The notes beneath the pieces were generated by a model. The model saw nothing but the letters and a program-made list of their open reading frames with translations. It was not told the DNA's origin and did not search any database. From the NCBI GenBank assembly GCA_944322815.1, contig CALUQB010000005.1:37450-101449 (forward strand): a stretch of DNA of 64,000 nucleotides. Direction: 5' to 3'. Positions 1 through 8,758 of this stretch are shown here, one piece after another. Within the stretch, counting starts at the first letter, position 1; the number at the start of each line of letters is the position of its first letter. The DNA comes from an uncultured Bacteroidales bacterium. GTDB taxonomy: Bacteria; Bacteroidota; Bacteroidia; Bacteroidales; UBA932. A program made the translations under genes and the position numbers.

Positions 1-2
1 CC

Positions 3-875
3 GAGACGCTGCTCCTGATGCTGGCCGGAATGTCTTTCTTCGATGCCCTGAACCATTCGTTCAGTACAGTGGCAACAGGCGGTTTCAGTACGAAGAATTC
101 TTCCATAGCATATTTCGATTCTGCAGCGATAGACATCATCATCATAGTCTTCATGACGCTGTCATCCATCCATTTCGGTCTGCTTTTCGCGATTTTCGCC
201 ACGCGTTCGCTGAAGACATTCAGACATCCTGTAGTCAAGTTTTTCCTCGGTACCCTGGCTCTCCTTTCGGTACTTGTAACCCTGTCTCTGAGGATTTCAG
301 GTACTTATGACAGCTGGGGAGAGGCTGCACTGGATGCCACATTCCAGGTGGCGAGTTTTCTTTCCACTTCCGGATTTGCCACGGCAGACAATGCCGGGTG
401 GCCCGTTTTCGCCAACATTCTGCTCATGTATGCCGTGTTCCAGTGCGGGTGCTCCGGTTCTACTACCGGAGGTGTCAAGTCAGACAGGATGCTCATAGCC
501 TTCAAGGCCATAGGCAGGCAGGTAAAGCAGAATCTGCACCCGTCTTCCATCATGCAGCTCAGGGTGGGGAATCATTTCCTGAAAGATGATGCGGCATTTG
601 CTGCCATATTGTATATTGTATTCTATGTAGTCGTGCTGCTTATTTCATTCCTGCTTCTGATACTCTTCGGCGTGGATACGGCCGAAGCTGTTTCAGGCGC
701 CCTTTCATCCCTGGGCAATGCCGGGCCTGCTCTGGATTCGATAAGCTCCATGGGCAATTATTCGTCGCAGCTGGGAATAGCCAAGTTCATATATACTGTG
801 GATATGATTCTCGGCCGTCTCGAGATTTATCCTGTCTTCATATTCTTTTCTCTGATTTTCGGGAGACGCAAGTGA
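3..875 (+). CDS. trkH: TrkH/KtrB-type potassium uptake channel subunit, C-terminal part
   Basis: The 5' end lies outside the window; the frame is open from the first bases (ETLLLMLAGMSFF...). Trk/Ktr membrane subunits move K+ across the inner membrane through four pore repeats, each with a P-loop glycine. Seen here are the pore-like segments TGGFS (about residue 22 from the first internal Met), TSGFA, and SSLGNAGPA, with the intervening CSGSTTGGVKSDR segment typical of TrkH, and several hydrophobic membrane helices. It ends GRRK followed by TGA, which overlaps the ATG of the next gene by one base. A trkA partner would be expected upstream but is not visible. Family assignment is secure; whether it is TrkH or KtrB type is less so. 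Confidence 0.9.
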   Translation, partial: ETLLLMLAGMSFFDALNHSFSTVATGGFSTKNSSIAYFDSAAIDIIIIVFMTLSSIHFGLLFAIFATRSLKTFRHPVVKFFLGTLALLSVLVTLSLRISGTYDSWGEAALDATFQVASFLSTSGFATADNAGWPVFANILLMYAVFQCGCSGSTTGGVKSDRMLIAFKAIGRQVKQNLHPSSIMQLRVGNHFLKDDAAFAAILYIVFYVVVLLISFLLLILFGVDTAEAVSGALSSLGNAGPALDSISSMGNYSSQLGIAKFIYTVDMILGRLEIYPVFIFFSLIFGRRK

Positions 876-2308
876 TGGCAGCTGCTGATTTTCTTTTCGA
901 CGGATTCCTGCAGTCTTTGGAGTATGAACCGACAGACTGTCAGAAAACCATGTTCCGGAAACTGGCAGCTTTCCTTTCCGGTGATGACAGCGACATCATG
1001 GTGGTGAACGGTTATGCCGGTACAGGGAAGACTACGGCAGTATCGGCTGCCATATCGTTTCTCAAGAGCCTGAAAGTGAACTGCGTGCTCCTGGCTCCTA
1101 CAGGCCGTGCGGCCAAGGTGCTTTCAGGATACGCACATACTCCGGCCTATACAGTACACAAGCATATTTATCGTCAGAAATCAGTTTCAGGCTCCGGCTT
1201 CGGTGAATTCGTGATAGGTCCGAACAAGGATCGGGATACTGTGTATTTCGTGGATGAAGTTTCACTCATTGGGGTTGACAGCGGAGGCCAGGCAAATCTT
1301 TTCGGTTCCGGAAATCTGCTTCTTGATCTGATGGAATATGTAAGGCGCGGGACTGACAACAAGGTCATACTCATAGGAGACAAGGCGCAGCTGCCTCCGG
1401 TAGGCCTGGATGTCAGTCCGGCCCTCTCGGAAGATTACATATCGATGCTCGGATGCCCGGTATGGACCGAACTGGTCACTGTAGTCCGTCAGCGTTCAGG
1501 TTCAGGCATCCTGGACAACGCTACCAGGTTGCGTAACGAAATACAGAGGCTGGAGAATTACGGTGCTGACGAAGTGAATCTCGTCATGGATGTCCGGAAT
1601 TGTTCCGATATCGAAAGGATTTCGGGATCGGAACTCATAGAAAAGCTTTCCGATGCTTATGACAGATACGGTGACGACGAAACGGTGATAGTCTGCCGTT
1701 CGAACAAGCGTGCGATCAAGTACAATCTGGGCATCCGTTCCACTGTGCAGTTCAAGGAGGAAATGCTGGTGAAAGGGGACAGGCTCATGATCGTCAGGAA
1801 CTGCTACCAGTTCGTCCAGGACCTGAAAGACGTCGACTATATAGCGAACGGAGACATAGCGACGCTGGAGAGCATTTCACATTATGAGGACAGGTACGGA
1901 CTGCATTTCGCCAGAGCACGTCTTTCTTTTCCGGACTATGATGAACAGGAGATCACTGCGACCGTGATTCTCGACACTCTCACTTCCGAGAGTCCTGCAC
2001 TTACTGCAGAGCAGCAGAATATGTTGTACGCCGGTGTAAATGAAGATTATTCACATATAAGGACGAAGAAGAAACGCTATGAAGCCGTGCGTGAAGACAA
2101 GTACTTCAACGCCCTGCAGCTGAAATACGCAAATGCCATCACCTGTCACAAGTCTCAGGGAGGCCAGTGGAAATGCGTGTTCATAGACAATCCGTTCTGG
2201 CAGGACGAGCTGCTTCCGGATGACCTGAAATGGCTCTATACCGCCCTGACCCGAAGTACTGAAAAGGTATATCTCGTGAATTTCAAGGATTCGTACTTCG
2301 TACAATGA
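875..2308 (+). CDS. RecD-like ATP-dependent DNA helicase / AAA ATPase
   Basis: 477 residues, a superfamily 1 helicase core of the RecD/UvrD type. Walker A is GYAGTGKTT (about residues 46-55) and Walker B is FVDEVSLIG, followed by GDKAQLPPVG (motif III). Near the C terminus are ITCHKSQGGQW (motif V) and LYTALTRSTEKVYLVNF (motif VI), as in the UvrD_C_2 domain. It lacks the long N-terminal region of RecD2, so it is a compact cytoplasmic helicase of unknown specific task, presumably in DNA repair or recombination. An in-frame GTG lies one codon upstream of ATG 875; the ATG overlaps the trkH stop (TGATG), suggesting translational coupling, so I chose it. Confidence 0.88.
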   Translation: MAAADFLFDGFLQSLEYEPTDCQKTMFRKLAAFLSGDDSDIMVVNGYAGTGKTTAVSAAISFLKSLKVNCVLLAPTGRAAKVLSGYAHTPAYTVHKHIYRQKSVSGSGFGEFVIGPNKDRDTVYFVDEVSLIGVDSGGQANLFGSGNLLLDLMEYVRRGTDNKVILIGDKAQLPPVGLDVSPALSEDYISMLGCPVWTELVTVVRQRSGSGILDNATRLRNEIQRLENYGADEVNLVMDVRNCSDIERISGSELIEKLSDAYDRYGDDETVIVCRSNKRAIKYNLGIRSTVQFKEEMLVKGDRLMIVRNCYQFVQDLKDVDYIANGDIATLESISHYEDRYGLHFARARLSFPDYDEQEITATVILDTLTSESPALTAEQQNMLYAGVNEDYSHIRTKKKRYEAVREDKYFNALQLKYANAITCHKSQGGQWKCVFIDNPFWQDELLPDDLKWLYTALTRSTEKVYLVNFKDSYFVQ

Positions 2309-2338
2309 AAATACCCGATTACATGAAAAACGACTGAT

Positions 2339-4399
2339 ATGAAAAAAGGACTACTGACAATTCCTGTCATCATTCTGATGACAATCTCTGCTTCCGCCGC
2401 GGATTTCACGAACATACCACTTTCATGGAAATGGATATCCGATGACGAGGTGGTGTTTTCCTACGACAGATCGTATACGGATACCTCGGCATTTTCGTAC
2501 AATGCCAGGACCAGGACCGTGAAGACAGGCGTATCCGCCCCTGAAAAGTACGCTGAGTTCCCTTTGAAGCCCAACGGGGCTGTCAACATGACATATTCTC
2601 CGGATTCTTCCATGATAGCATTTACGAGGGGGAATGATCTGTATGTCATCGACATAGCGACAGGAAAAGAGCACAGGATCACATCGGATGGAAGTGACCT
2701 GATACTGAACGGATATGCTTCGTGGGTATATTATGAGGAGATTTTAGGCAGGGCTACGGAATACAAGGCATTCTGGTGGTCTCCTGACAGCAGGAAAATA
2801 GGTTTTTACCGTTTTGACAATACGGAAGTCCCTCTTTTTCCGATATATTCCCCGTTCGGGCAGGACGGGAGTCTGAACAGGACCAGATATCCTAAGGCTG
2901 GAGAGACGAATCCGACGGTAAGGATCGGAGTGGCTGACGTGTCCTCATTCATGGCTTCACCGGCGGATGATGTCGAAGCCGATGTCCTCTGGCTGGATTT
3001 CGACGAAAACCCTGACCAATATTTCGGGACTCCTTTCTGGGGACCTGACAGCAGGTCATTCTTCATTTCCAGAATGCCGCGTTCGCAGCAGTCTCTGGAA
3101 CTTTACAGCGTGTCCGTGGAGGACGGTAGCAAGACTATGGTCTATCAGGAAACGAGTCCTACATGGGTGGACTGGATATCAGGTGCCGTTTTCACCTCTG
3201 ACGGCCTTTACATGGCCAGATGCCTGGACTCAGGCTGGCAGCAGGTGTGTTTCCTGTCTTATGACGGGGAATTCCACCGGCTGACAGACGGCGAGTTCTG
3301 GAATGTTTCCATTCTGAATGTTTCTGACGGAGAAGTCTTCTTCTCGTCGAACAATGAGTCCACGGTCCGCCTTTCAGTGTACAAGGTGGACAGAAAGGGC
3401 AGGGTGAAGATACTGACGGATCCGGATTACAATGTCCTGTCGGCTGTCTTTTCTCCGGACGGGAAATATTTCGCCGCTTCCTGGTCGAATTCCGTGACAC
3501 CGGTGAAAGTGTCGGTTTTCAAGACTTCTGAAACAGCTTCGACAGGGCATGTGGTGGCCGACATGGCCGGCGATGGTTTCGATCCTTCCGATTATGCCTT
3601 GCCGGAGATCATCTATATGGAGACTGAAGACGGTTTCAGCCTGCCCGCCTCGATAGTATATCCTAAAGATTTCGATCCTTCCCGGAAGTATCCCGTACAT
3701 TTCGATATTTACGGCGGTCCGGATATTCCCATGGTCTGGGACAGATGGTCCACGCCGTCTGACAGGAACCAGTGGTGGTCCGACCACGGTATCATCCAGA
3801 TCACCGCGGACTGCAGGGCGGCAGGTCACAACGGCCGCAAGGCACTGGACATGATATACCGTCAGCTTACCGTATATGAGATTCAGGATTTCGTGGCCTG
3901 GGCTGATTACATGAAGTCCCTGCCGTATGTAGATGGCGACAAGATCGGGGTCGAGGGTTTCTCTTTCGGAGGTACGATGACTGCCATGCTGCTGTTCCAG
4001 GCTCCGGACAGTTTTCACTACGGCATAGCCGGCGGGGGAGTCTATGACTGGGCCTTGTATGATTCACATTATACCGAACGCTATATGAGTACTCCTCAGG
4101 AGAATCCGGATGGATATGCCGCAGCCTGCGCTTTGAGATATGTGAAAAGATATCCGGTCTCCGATGAGTCCGTACCGGACGGGGTACGGCTTGTCTATCT
4201 GAAGCTGACACACGGGACAGGTGATGACAATGTCCATTTCCAGAATACACTGCAGCTGGTGAATGCGCTCCAGAAGGCAGGGAAAAGTTTCGAACTCATG
4301 GTATATCCGGACGGCATGCATGGCTACAGGGGATATCAGGGGGAGCACTTCCTGAACGAAAACCGCCGGTTCTGGCTGGAACATCTGTGCGGCAGGTAG
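2339..4399 (+). CDS. S9B prolyl dipeptidyl peptidase (DPP IV family)
   Basis: 686 residues with an N-terminal signal peptide ending near SASAA. Residues about 25-440 form the DPP IV N-terminal beta-propeller region; the conserved VYYEEILGR-type segment carries the EE pair that binds the substrate amino terminus. The C-terminal alpha/beta hydrolase has nucleophile Ser542 in GFSFGG (the family more often has GWSYGG), Asp629 in HGTGDDNVHF and His661 in DGMHGYRG, so the triad is complete. It would release X-Pro or X-Ala dipeptides in the periplasm or at the surface, consistent with peptide scavenging by Bacteroidales. Transcribed 30 bases after the helicase gene, possibly with it. Confidence 0.93.
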   Translation: MKKGLLTIPVIILMTISASAADFTNIPLSWKWISDDEVVFSYDRSYTDTSAFSYNARTRTVKTGVSAPEKYAEFPLKPNGAVNMTYSPDSSMIAFTRGNDLYVIDIATGKEHRITSDGSDLILNGYASWVYYEEILGRATEYKAFWWSPDSRKIGFYRFDNTEVPLFPIYSPFGQDGSLNRTRYPKAGETNPTVRIGVADVSSFMASPADDVEADVLWLDFDENPDQYFGTPFWGPDSRSFFISRMPRSQQSLELYSVSVEDGSKTMVYQETSPTWVDWISGAVFTSDGLYMARCLDSGWQQVCFLSYDGEFHRLTDGEFWNVSILNVSDGEVFFSSNNESTVRLSVYKVDRKGRVKILTDPDYNVLSAVFSPDGKYFAASWSNSVTPVKVSVFKTSETASTGHVVADMAGDGFDPSDYALPEIIYMETEDGFSLPASIVYPKDFDPSRKYPVHFDIYGGPDIPMVWDRWSTPSDRNQWWSDHGIIQITADCRAAGHNGRKALDMIYRQLTVYEIQDFVAWADYMKSLPYVDGDKIGVEGFSFGGTMTAMLLFQAPDSFHYGIAGGGVYDWALYDSHYTERYMSTPQENPDGYAAACALRYVKRYPVSDESVPDGVRLVYLKLTHGTGDDNVHFQNTLQLVNALQKAGKSFELMVYPDGMHGYRGYQGEHFLNENRRFWLEHLCGR

Positions 4400-4444
4400 A
4401 ACTGCCGCCGGAGTCGCTCCGGGTGATTCCGGCTTCAGTGGTGC

Positions 4445-4489
4445 AAAACGAAAAGAGGTGATCTCTGATGAGACCACCTCTTTCGTTCC
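4445..4489. terminator. Bidirectional terminator-like hairpin
   Basis: AAAGAGGTG (4452-4460) and CACCTCTTT (4475-4483) form a 9-bp stem that extends outward through the AACG/CGTT flanks with one bulged A, around a 14-base loop. It lies between two convergent genes, the DPP IV gene and rpmE. The leftward reading is followed by a T-rich tail, so it can terminate rpmE and probably serves both genes. Confidence 0.7.
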
Positions 4490-4511
4490 GCAAATGAATC
4501 CGTCCGGGGAT

Positions 4512-4760
4512 TTATTTGTTCTTCTTGTATCTCTGATAGAATTTGTCGACGCGTCCTGCCGTGTCCACGAGTTTCATCTTTCCTGTATAGAACGGGTGGG
4601 ATGTGTTGGAGATTTCGACTTTTACCACCGGATACTCTACACCGTTGACTTCGATGGTTTCCTTTGTGTTTGCGCAAGAGCGGGTGATGAACACCTCGTC
4701 ATTCGACATATCCTTGAAAGCTACAAGACGGTAGTTTTCGGGATGAATTCCTTTTTTCAT
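4512..4760 (-). CDS. rpmE2: 50S ribosomal protein L31, type B
   Basis: 82 residues beginning [11 protein letters not shown] and containing [11 protein letters not shown] and a [10 protein letters not shown] tail, the signature of L31. It lacks the CxxC zinc motif of type A L31, so it is the zinc-independent B form, the usual L31 in Bacteroidota. It is monocistronic, with its own promoter just upstream and a hairpin terminator downstream. Confidence 0.96.
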   Translation of the reverse strand: MKKGIHPENYRLVAFKDMSNDEVFITRSCANTKETIEVNGVEYPVVKVEISNTSHPFYTGKMKLVDTAGRVDKFYQRYKKNK

Positions 4761-4794
4761 TTCCTTTAAAATTTTAGTTAACTAAATCAGCGCG

Positions 4795-4824
4795 CAAAGG
4801 TACAAATAATTTTCCAATTTCCAA
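4795..4824 (-). promoter_or_regulatory. Bacteroidota-type promoter of rpmE2
   Basis: On the minus strand the -7 element TACCTTTG (4802-4795) lies 19 bases from a TTGG -33 element (4824-4821). It matches the TTTG-N19/20-TAnnTTTG pattern and would give a leader of about 28 bases before the ATG. Confidence 0.75.
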
Positions 4825-4861
4825 GTCTCTTCCGGCTGATTCTTTCTTCGGACGGCTACGC

Positions 4862-5926
4862 TCATTTGATCCGGTATGGAAGATCATCGTACAGACAGAA
4901 TTTCTTCGCCTTCCTTATCCATTTCTGTTCTTCGACTTTTATATGTTCCCTGACTGCAGCCCAGTCCGCCTTGCCTTCAATGTATGAAAACAGAACGTCG
5001 TCAGCCAGTCTGAGCCTGAAATCCGGTTCAAGTTCGAAAGCGGAATACCTGTCCTTGAAGTATCTCATCAGCTGGAGCGTATGAATCAGCGAATGATATT
5101 CGGCTCCGGGTTCGAGCATGATCTGGTAGCCATGACATTTCGTGCCTGCGTATTTCCCGAATGCGGGAGTGAAAGAACATGGCCTCAGCATCACCCGTGA
5201 CGGGGCGGGCGGCAGATTTTCCGAGTCTGTCCTGATGAACGGCGCTCCGAAATATTCGTACGGGCGGGCTGTCCCTGTTCCGGGTGTGATGCTGGTGTAC
5301 TGCCACAGCCCTCCTCCCGAGTACATCTCGCAAGTGAAGAATCCGGGAATGTCAGGGGCAGGGGCGATGGTCCACGGCATCAGCTGCCTGTTGGAGTCGG
5401 TGGCCTGCGCCGAGATGATATGCAGGGGAAATCTGGCTCCTATTTCCGCGTAATAGAGATTCGCCAGCTCTCCGAGTGTCAGTCCATGTCTGTGTGCCGC
5501 CTTCGGAATATCCGGTTCCGTTACGGAAGATGGCATGGTGCCTTCCACGACACGTCCGGCCGGATTGTTATGGTCCACGATATAGAGGGCAGGGGATTCT
5601 TCCATTTCAGCCAGCAGTCTCATCAGCCTGAATACGTCCCGCGTATATCCGAAATACCTGGTCCCTACATCCTGGATTTCGACCACTATGGCATTCAGTT
5701 CCCTGATCTGCTCCGTCCGGACTTCGATGTGCCGTACGTCAGGGGACAGTTCGGAATTATCGGGAGAGAAGACTGCCCGAAGGTTCCCTCTCTCCCGAAA
5801 AATGTCTGTCATGTATCTTTCTTTCCCCGTGTCCCAGCAGTTCGGCGTGCAGAAACATCCTACATTTCCGTCGGTCAGTGCCTTGTCAAGCTGGTCTTCC
5901 AGGGGGGTGGTTCTGAATGAAAACAT
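4862..5926 (-). CDS. DUF1343 / NamZ-like exo-beta-N-acetylmuramidase family protein
   Basis: 354 residues. DUF1343 landmarks are present in order: a QDVGTRYFGYTRDVFRLM segment (about 108-125), DHNNPAGRVVEG (the family's D-R/H-x-N-P-x-G motif, about 142-153), RHGLTLGELA (about 169-178), an SPNMP-like APDIPGFF, the TGTARPYEYFGAPF segment, and a late FGKYAGTKCHGYQI. Characterised members remove terminal MurNAc from peptidoglycan fragments. Most Bacteroidota homologues carry a signal peptide; this one starts MFSFRTTPLEDQLD and shows none, so it may act in the cytoplasm. Its ATG overlaps the stop codon of glmM by one base (TAATG), pointing to coupled expression with amino-sugar metabolism. Confidence 0.8.
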   Translation of the reverse strand: MFSFRTTPLEDQLDKALTDGNVGCFCTPNCWDTGKERYMTDIFRERGNLRAVFSPDNSELSPDVRHIEVRTEQIRELNAIVVEIQDVGTRYFGYTRDVFRLMRLLAEMEESPALYIVDHNNPAGRVVEGTMPSSVTEPDIPKAAHRHGLTLGELANLYYAEIGARFPLHIISAQATDSNRQLMPWTIAPAPDIPGFFTCEMYSGGGLWQYTSITPGTGTARPYEYFGAPFIRTDSENLPPAPSRVMLRPCSFTPAFGKYAGTKCHGYQIMLEPGAEYHSLIHTLQLMRYFKDRYSAFELEPDFRLRLADDVLFSYIEGKADWAAVREHIKVEEQKWIRKAKKFCLYDDLPYRIK

Positions 5927-7338
5927 TAGCCTTTGATGATTTTCTCTGCTATGGCCTTTATTTCAGAAGCCAGCTTCTCGGCGGATTCCCTGGTCGCCGA
6001 TTCCGCATAGATCCTGATGATAGGCTCCGTGTTCGATTTGCGGAGATGTACCCACTCCTTTTGGGTTTCGAAGGAGATCTTCACTCCGTCTATGTCGTTT
6101 ATATCCTCTGAAGCATATATGTTCTTCATCTCCGAAAGGATCTTGTCGATCAGGGACTTGTCGGACAAGTCGATGCGGTTCTTCGTGATATAATACTGAG
6201 GATATGTCTTCTGCAGTTCGGATACCTTCATCTTCTTGTATGCCAGGTTCGTGAGGAAGAGAGCCGCGCCTACGATAGCGTCGCGTCCGTAGTGAAGGGC
6301 AGGGTAGATGACCCCTCCGTTTCCTTCTCCGCCGATGATGGCACCGCATTCTTTCATCTTCGTAGTCACGTTCACTTCACCCACTGCGGCGGCGAAATAT
6401 TGTCCGCCATAGCTTTCCGTGACATCTCTCAGTGCTCTCGAAGACGAGAGATTCGAGGATGTGGCGAGCTTCTTCCCGTCTTTTTCACGTGAAAGGATAT
6501 AGTCTGCCACGCTTACCAGAGTGTATTCCTCTCCGAACGGCTGTCCGTTTTCGCAGATGAGGGCAAGCCTGTCCACATCAGGGTCTACAGATACTCCGAG
6601 GTCGGCCTTTTCCCTGACCACGGTTTCGCAGAGTTCCACGAGGTTTGCAGGGAGCGGTTCAGGATTATGTGCGAAATGGCCGGTCGGTTCGCAGTTCACT
6701 TTGACACATTCTACACCGAGTCTTTCGAAGAGTTTCGGCATGATGATGCCTCCTACCGAGTTCACGGCATCAAGAGCTACCTTGAAACCGGCTTTCTTCA
6801 CGGCTTCCACATCCACGGCATCCAGAGCCAGTACGGCATCTATGTGTGCATCGGTGAAGTCTTTTTCCACTATGCTGCCCAGCGAATCCACGTCAGCGAA
6901 ATCGAAGTTTTCCTGCTCTGCACATTCGAGAATGGCGGCGCCTTCGGCAGCATTCAGGAATTCTCCTTTCTCGTTCAGCAGCTTGAGGGCATTCCACTGT
7001 TTCGGATTGTGTGACGCTGTCAATATTATACCTCCGTCGGCCTTTTCGAAGATGACGGCCATTTCCGTTGTCGGAGTCGATGCGTAGCCGGCCTTGATAA
7101 CGTCCACGCCGCATGCTATGAGGGAGCCGCATACAAGCTGTTCCACCATCTGGCCGGAAATCCTGGCGTCTTTTCCCACTACCACACGGTAGCGCTCTCC
7201 GGCAGGCTTAGGCCTGCGTTCCCTGAGCTTGACGCAGTATGCGTATGTGAATTTGACGATGTCGATCGGGGTCAGAGCCTCTCCAGGTGTACCGCCTATG
7301 GTTCCGCGGATTCCGGAAATAGATTTGATAAGTGTCAT
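5926..7338 (-). CDS. glmM: Phosphoglucosamine mutase (phosphohexomutase family)
   Basis: 470 residues; interconverts glucosamine-6-phosphate and glucosamine-1-phosphate for UDP-GlcNAc synthesis in the cytoplasm. The catalytic loop TASHNP (107-112, phosphoserine Ser109), the metal loop DPDVDR (V replaces the common G or A), the sugar loop GGEGNGG and the phosphate-binding segment RKSNTEPIIRIYAES are all present. The size fits the 440-470 residue GlmM/ManB group rather than the 550-residue phosphoglucomutases. A phosphomannomutase activity cannot be excluded. It precedes and overlaps the NamZ-like gene. Confidence 0.9.
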   Translation of the reverse strand: MTLIKSISGIRGTIGGTPGEALTPIDIVKFTYAYCVKLRERRPKPAGERYRVVVGKDARISGQMVEQLVCGSLIACGVDVIKAGYASTPTTEMAVIFEKADGGIILTASHNPKQWNALKLLNEKGEFLNAAEGAAILECAEQENFDFADVDSLGSIVEKDFTDAHIDAVLALDAVDVEAVKKAGFKVALDAVNSVGGIIMPKLFERLGVECVKVNCEPTGHFAHNPEPLPANLVELCETVVREKADLGVSVDPDVDRLALICENGQPFGEEYTLVSVADYILSREKDGKKLATSSNLSSSRALRDVTESYGGQYFAAAVGEVNVTTKMKECGAIIGGEGNGGVIYPALHYGRDAIVGAALFLTNLAYKKMKVSELQKTYPQYYITKNRIDLSDKSLIDKILSEMKNIYASEDINDIDGVKISFETQKEWVHLRKSNTEPIIRIYAESATRESAEKLASEIKAIAEKIIKG

Positions 7339-7388
7339 GGTAATTATGTTTTGGTAGTTATTGTCAGATAGTGTAGTTCATATCTTTA

Positions 7389-7419
7389 CAAAATTAAGAA
7401 AAATGGCGGCATTATCAAA
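7389..7419 (-). promoter_or_regulatory. Promoter of glmM
   Basis: Minus-strand -33 TTTG (7419-7416) and -7 TAATTTTG (7396-7389) are separated by 19 bases. The predicted start near 7382 leaves a leader of about 45 bases before the glmM ATG. Confidence 0.65.
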
Positions 7420-7427
7420 TTTAATAT

Positions 7428-7435
7428 TACATTTG
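7428..7435 (+). promoter_or_regulatory. Probable -7 element for the DUF486 gene
   Basis: TACATTTG matches TAnnTTTG and sits 26 bases before the ATG at 7462. No clear TTTG is seen at the usual distance upstream, so only the -7 half is supported. Confidence 0.45.
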
Positions 7436-7461
7436 CAGCCGTTTTTGTTATCAGCATAAAC

Positions 7462-7830
7462 ATGAAAGCCCTTTATACCGTATTACTTCTGATCACATCC
7501 AATGTCTTCATGACCATAGCATGGTACGGACACCTGAAACTGCAGGAGATGAAAGTGACTACAGGCTGGCCTCTCATTCTGGTCATACTCCTGTCCTGGG
7601 GCGTAGCTTTCTTCGAATATTGCGCCCAGGTCCCTGCGAACAGAATCGGTTTCATAGACAACGGAGGCCCTTTCAATCTCATACAGCTGAAAGTCATCCA
7701 GGAAGTGATTTCCCTGACCGTCTTCACTGTGATAGTGACACTGCTTTTCAAGAACCAGGCTCTCCAGTGGAATCATTTCGTCGCCTTTTTCCTTCTGATC
7801 ATGGCGGTCTTTTTCGTTTTTCTCAAATAA
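7462..7830 (+). CDS. DUF486 small integral membrane protein (DMT-related)
   Basis: 122 residues with four hydrophobic helices: an N-terminal helix from residue 3, WPLILVILLSWGVAFFEYC, a helix in the NLIQLKVIQEVISLTVFTVIV region, and a C-terminal helix. The motifs NVFMTIAWYGHLK, FEYCAQVPANRIG and FNLIQLKVIQEVISL identify the DUF486 family, four-helix proteins related to small multidrug resistance and drug/metabolite transporters. Substrate unknown. It is divergently transcribed from glmM and followed by a tRNA with its own promoter, so it looks monocistronic. Confidence 0.9.
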   Translation: MKALYTVLLLITSNVFMTIAWYGHLKLQEMKVTTGWPLILVILLSWGVAFFEYCAQVPANRIGFIDNGGPFNLIQLKVIQEVISLTVFTVIVTLLFKNQALQWNHFVAFFLLIMAVFFVFLK

Positions 7831-7854
7831 AATTCAAACAAAATTGAAAATAAA

Positions 7855-7886
7855 TTTGGAGAATCCGAATTAAAGACATACCTTTG
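7855..7886 (+). promoter_or_regulatory. Promoter of tRNA-Glu
   Basis: TTTG (7855-7858), 20-base spacer, TACCTTTG (7879-7886): a full-consensus Bacteroidota promoter ending 21 bases before the tRNA. Confidence 0.8.
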
Positions 7887-7907
7887 CAATCCCCAAAAAC
7901 GAAATAC

Positions 7908-7982
7908 GCTCGGCTCGTATAACGGTTAGTACTCAAGATTCTCAATCTTGCAATCGGAGTTCGATTCTCCGGCCGAGTACCA
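7908..7982 (+). tRNA. tRNA-Glu (anticodon CTC)
   Basis: 75 bases including an encoded CCA. The acceptor GCTCGGC/GCCGAGT pairs with a G1:U72 wobble, D stem GTAT/GTAC, anticodon stem CAAGA/TCTTG with loop TTCTCAA (anticodon CTC, reading GAG), a 4-base variable loop, and T stem CGGAG/CTCCG around TTCGATT. Every stem closes. Glutamate follows from the anticodon. A CTC isoacceptor usually supplements a TTC one, which is not in this window. Confidence 0.92.
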
Positions 7983-7985
7983 CAG

Positions 7986-8020
7986 CGCCCCCTGATCGTC
8001 AGATTGCGGGGCGTTATTGT
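7986..8020 (+). terminator. Terminator after tRNA-Glu
   Basis: CGCCCC (7986-7991) pairs with GGGGCG (8008-8013), with an inner CTGA/TCAG extension, followed by the T-rich TTATTGTTTTC. Confidence 0.7.
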
Positions 8021-8076
8021 TTTCAATTCTTGCTTGTTTTACGGATATTGCTCTCCGGCGGAGAGCCTGACAGGAA

Positions 8077-8748
8077 ATGGAATTCATAAACATCATCGAC
8101 TATATCGGTACCTTTGCCTTTGCGATAAGCGGAATCAGACTGGCTGCGGCGAAAAATTTCGACTGGTTCGGAGCATACGTGGTAGGCTTCGTGACGGCTG
8201 TGGGAGGAGGTACTCTCCGTGACCTGATGCTGGATCTGACACCGTTCTGGATGGAACATGTATCATATCTGGTCATTACGGGTCTGGCCCTGGTTTTCGT
8301 CATCATTTTCCGCAAGCATGTGGTCCGGCTGGACAATACTTTCTTCATATTCGATGCCGTCGGTATCGCGCTGTTTACGGTAGTGGGAGTGGAAAAAAGC
8401 ATTGCCGCAGGCTTTCCGATGTGGGTGAATGTCATCATGGGAACTATCACAGGTGCGGCAGGAGGCATGTTGAGGGACATTTTCATAAACGAGGTGCCGC
8501 TTATCTTCAGAAAGGAGATATATGCGATGGCATGCCTTGCCGGAGGTATAGTCTATTATATATGTATCTGGACAGGTCTGTCTACGGTGGCCGCCCAGGT
8601 AGTCGCCGCCTTGTCCGTCATAGTGATCAGAGTGCTTTCGGTGCATTTCCGCATCAGTCTTCCGGCCCTGAAGAGCATAGACAGGAATGCCGGAGAATCT
8701 GAACCTGTTACAGGCGGCGGAGAAAAAAGGCATGGAACGGATTCGTAA
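8077..8748 (+). CDS. Trimeric intracellular cation (TRIC) channel family protein, UPF0126
   Basis: 223 residues with about seven membrane helices made of two internally related halves. Each half has a glycine-rich LRD segment: GGGTLRDLMLD (about 46-56) and GGMLRDIFINEVPLIF (about 129-144), the hallmark of the YadS/TRIC family. The N-terminal TFAFAISGIRLAAAKNFDWFG is also typical. Prokaryotic TRIC proteins form homotrimeric cation-conducting channels; physiological role here unknown. The C-terminal tail (GESEPVTGGGEKRHGTDS) is hydrophilic. It ends ten bases before rmuC and is probably co-transcribed with it. Confidence 0.93.
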   Translation: MEFINIIDYIGTFAFAISGIRLAAAKNFDWFGAYVVGFVTAVGGGTLRDLMLDLTPFWMEHVSYLVITGLALVFVIIFRKHVVRLDNTFFIFDAVGIALFTVVGVEKSIAAGFPMWVNVIMGTITGAAGGMLRDIFINEVPLIFRKEIYAMACLAGGIVYYICIWTGLSTVAAQVVAALSVIVIRVLSVHFRISLPALKSIDRNAGESEPVTGGGEKRHGTDS

Positions 8749-8758
8749 AGGGGATATT

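Noticed and set aside
3374-4018. 214-codon frame antisense to the DPP IV gene
   Set aside because: Fully inside a well-supported gene on the other strand; Arg/His-rich composition typical of a shadow frame.
5926-7338. DPDVDR metal loop in GlmM as a sign of a broken enzyme
   Set aside because: Only the middle residue differs from the usual G/A; the metal-binding aspartates are intact, and this form appears common in the phylum.
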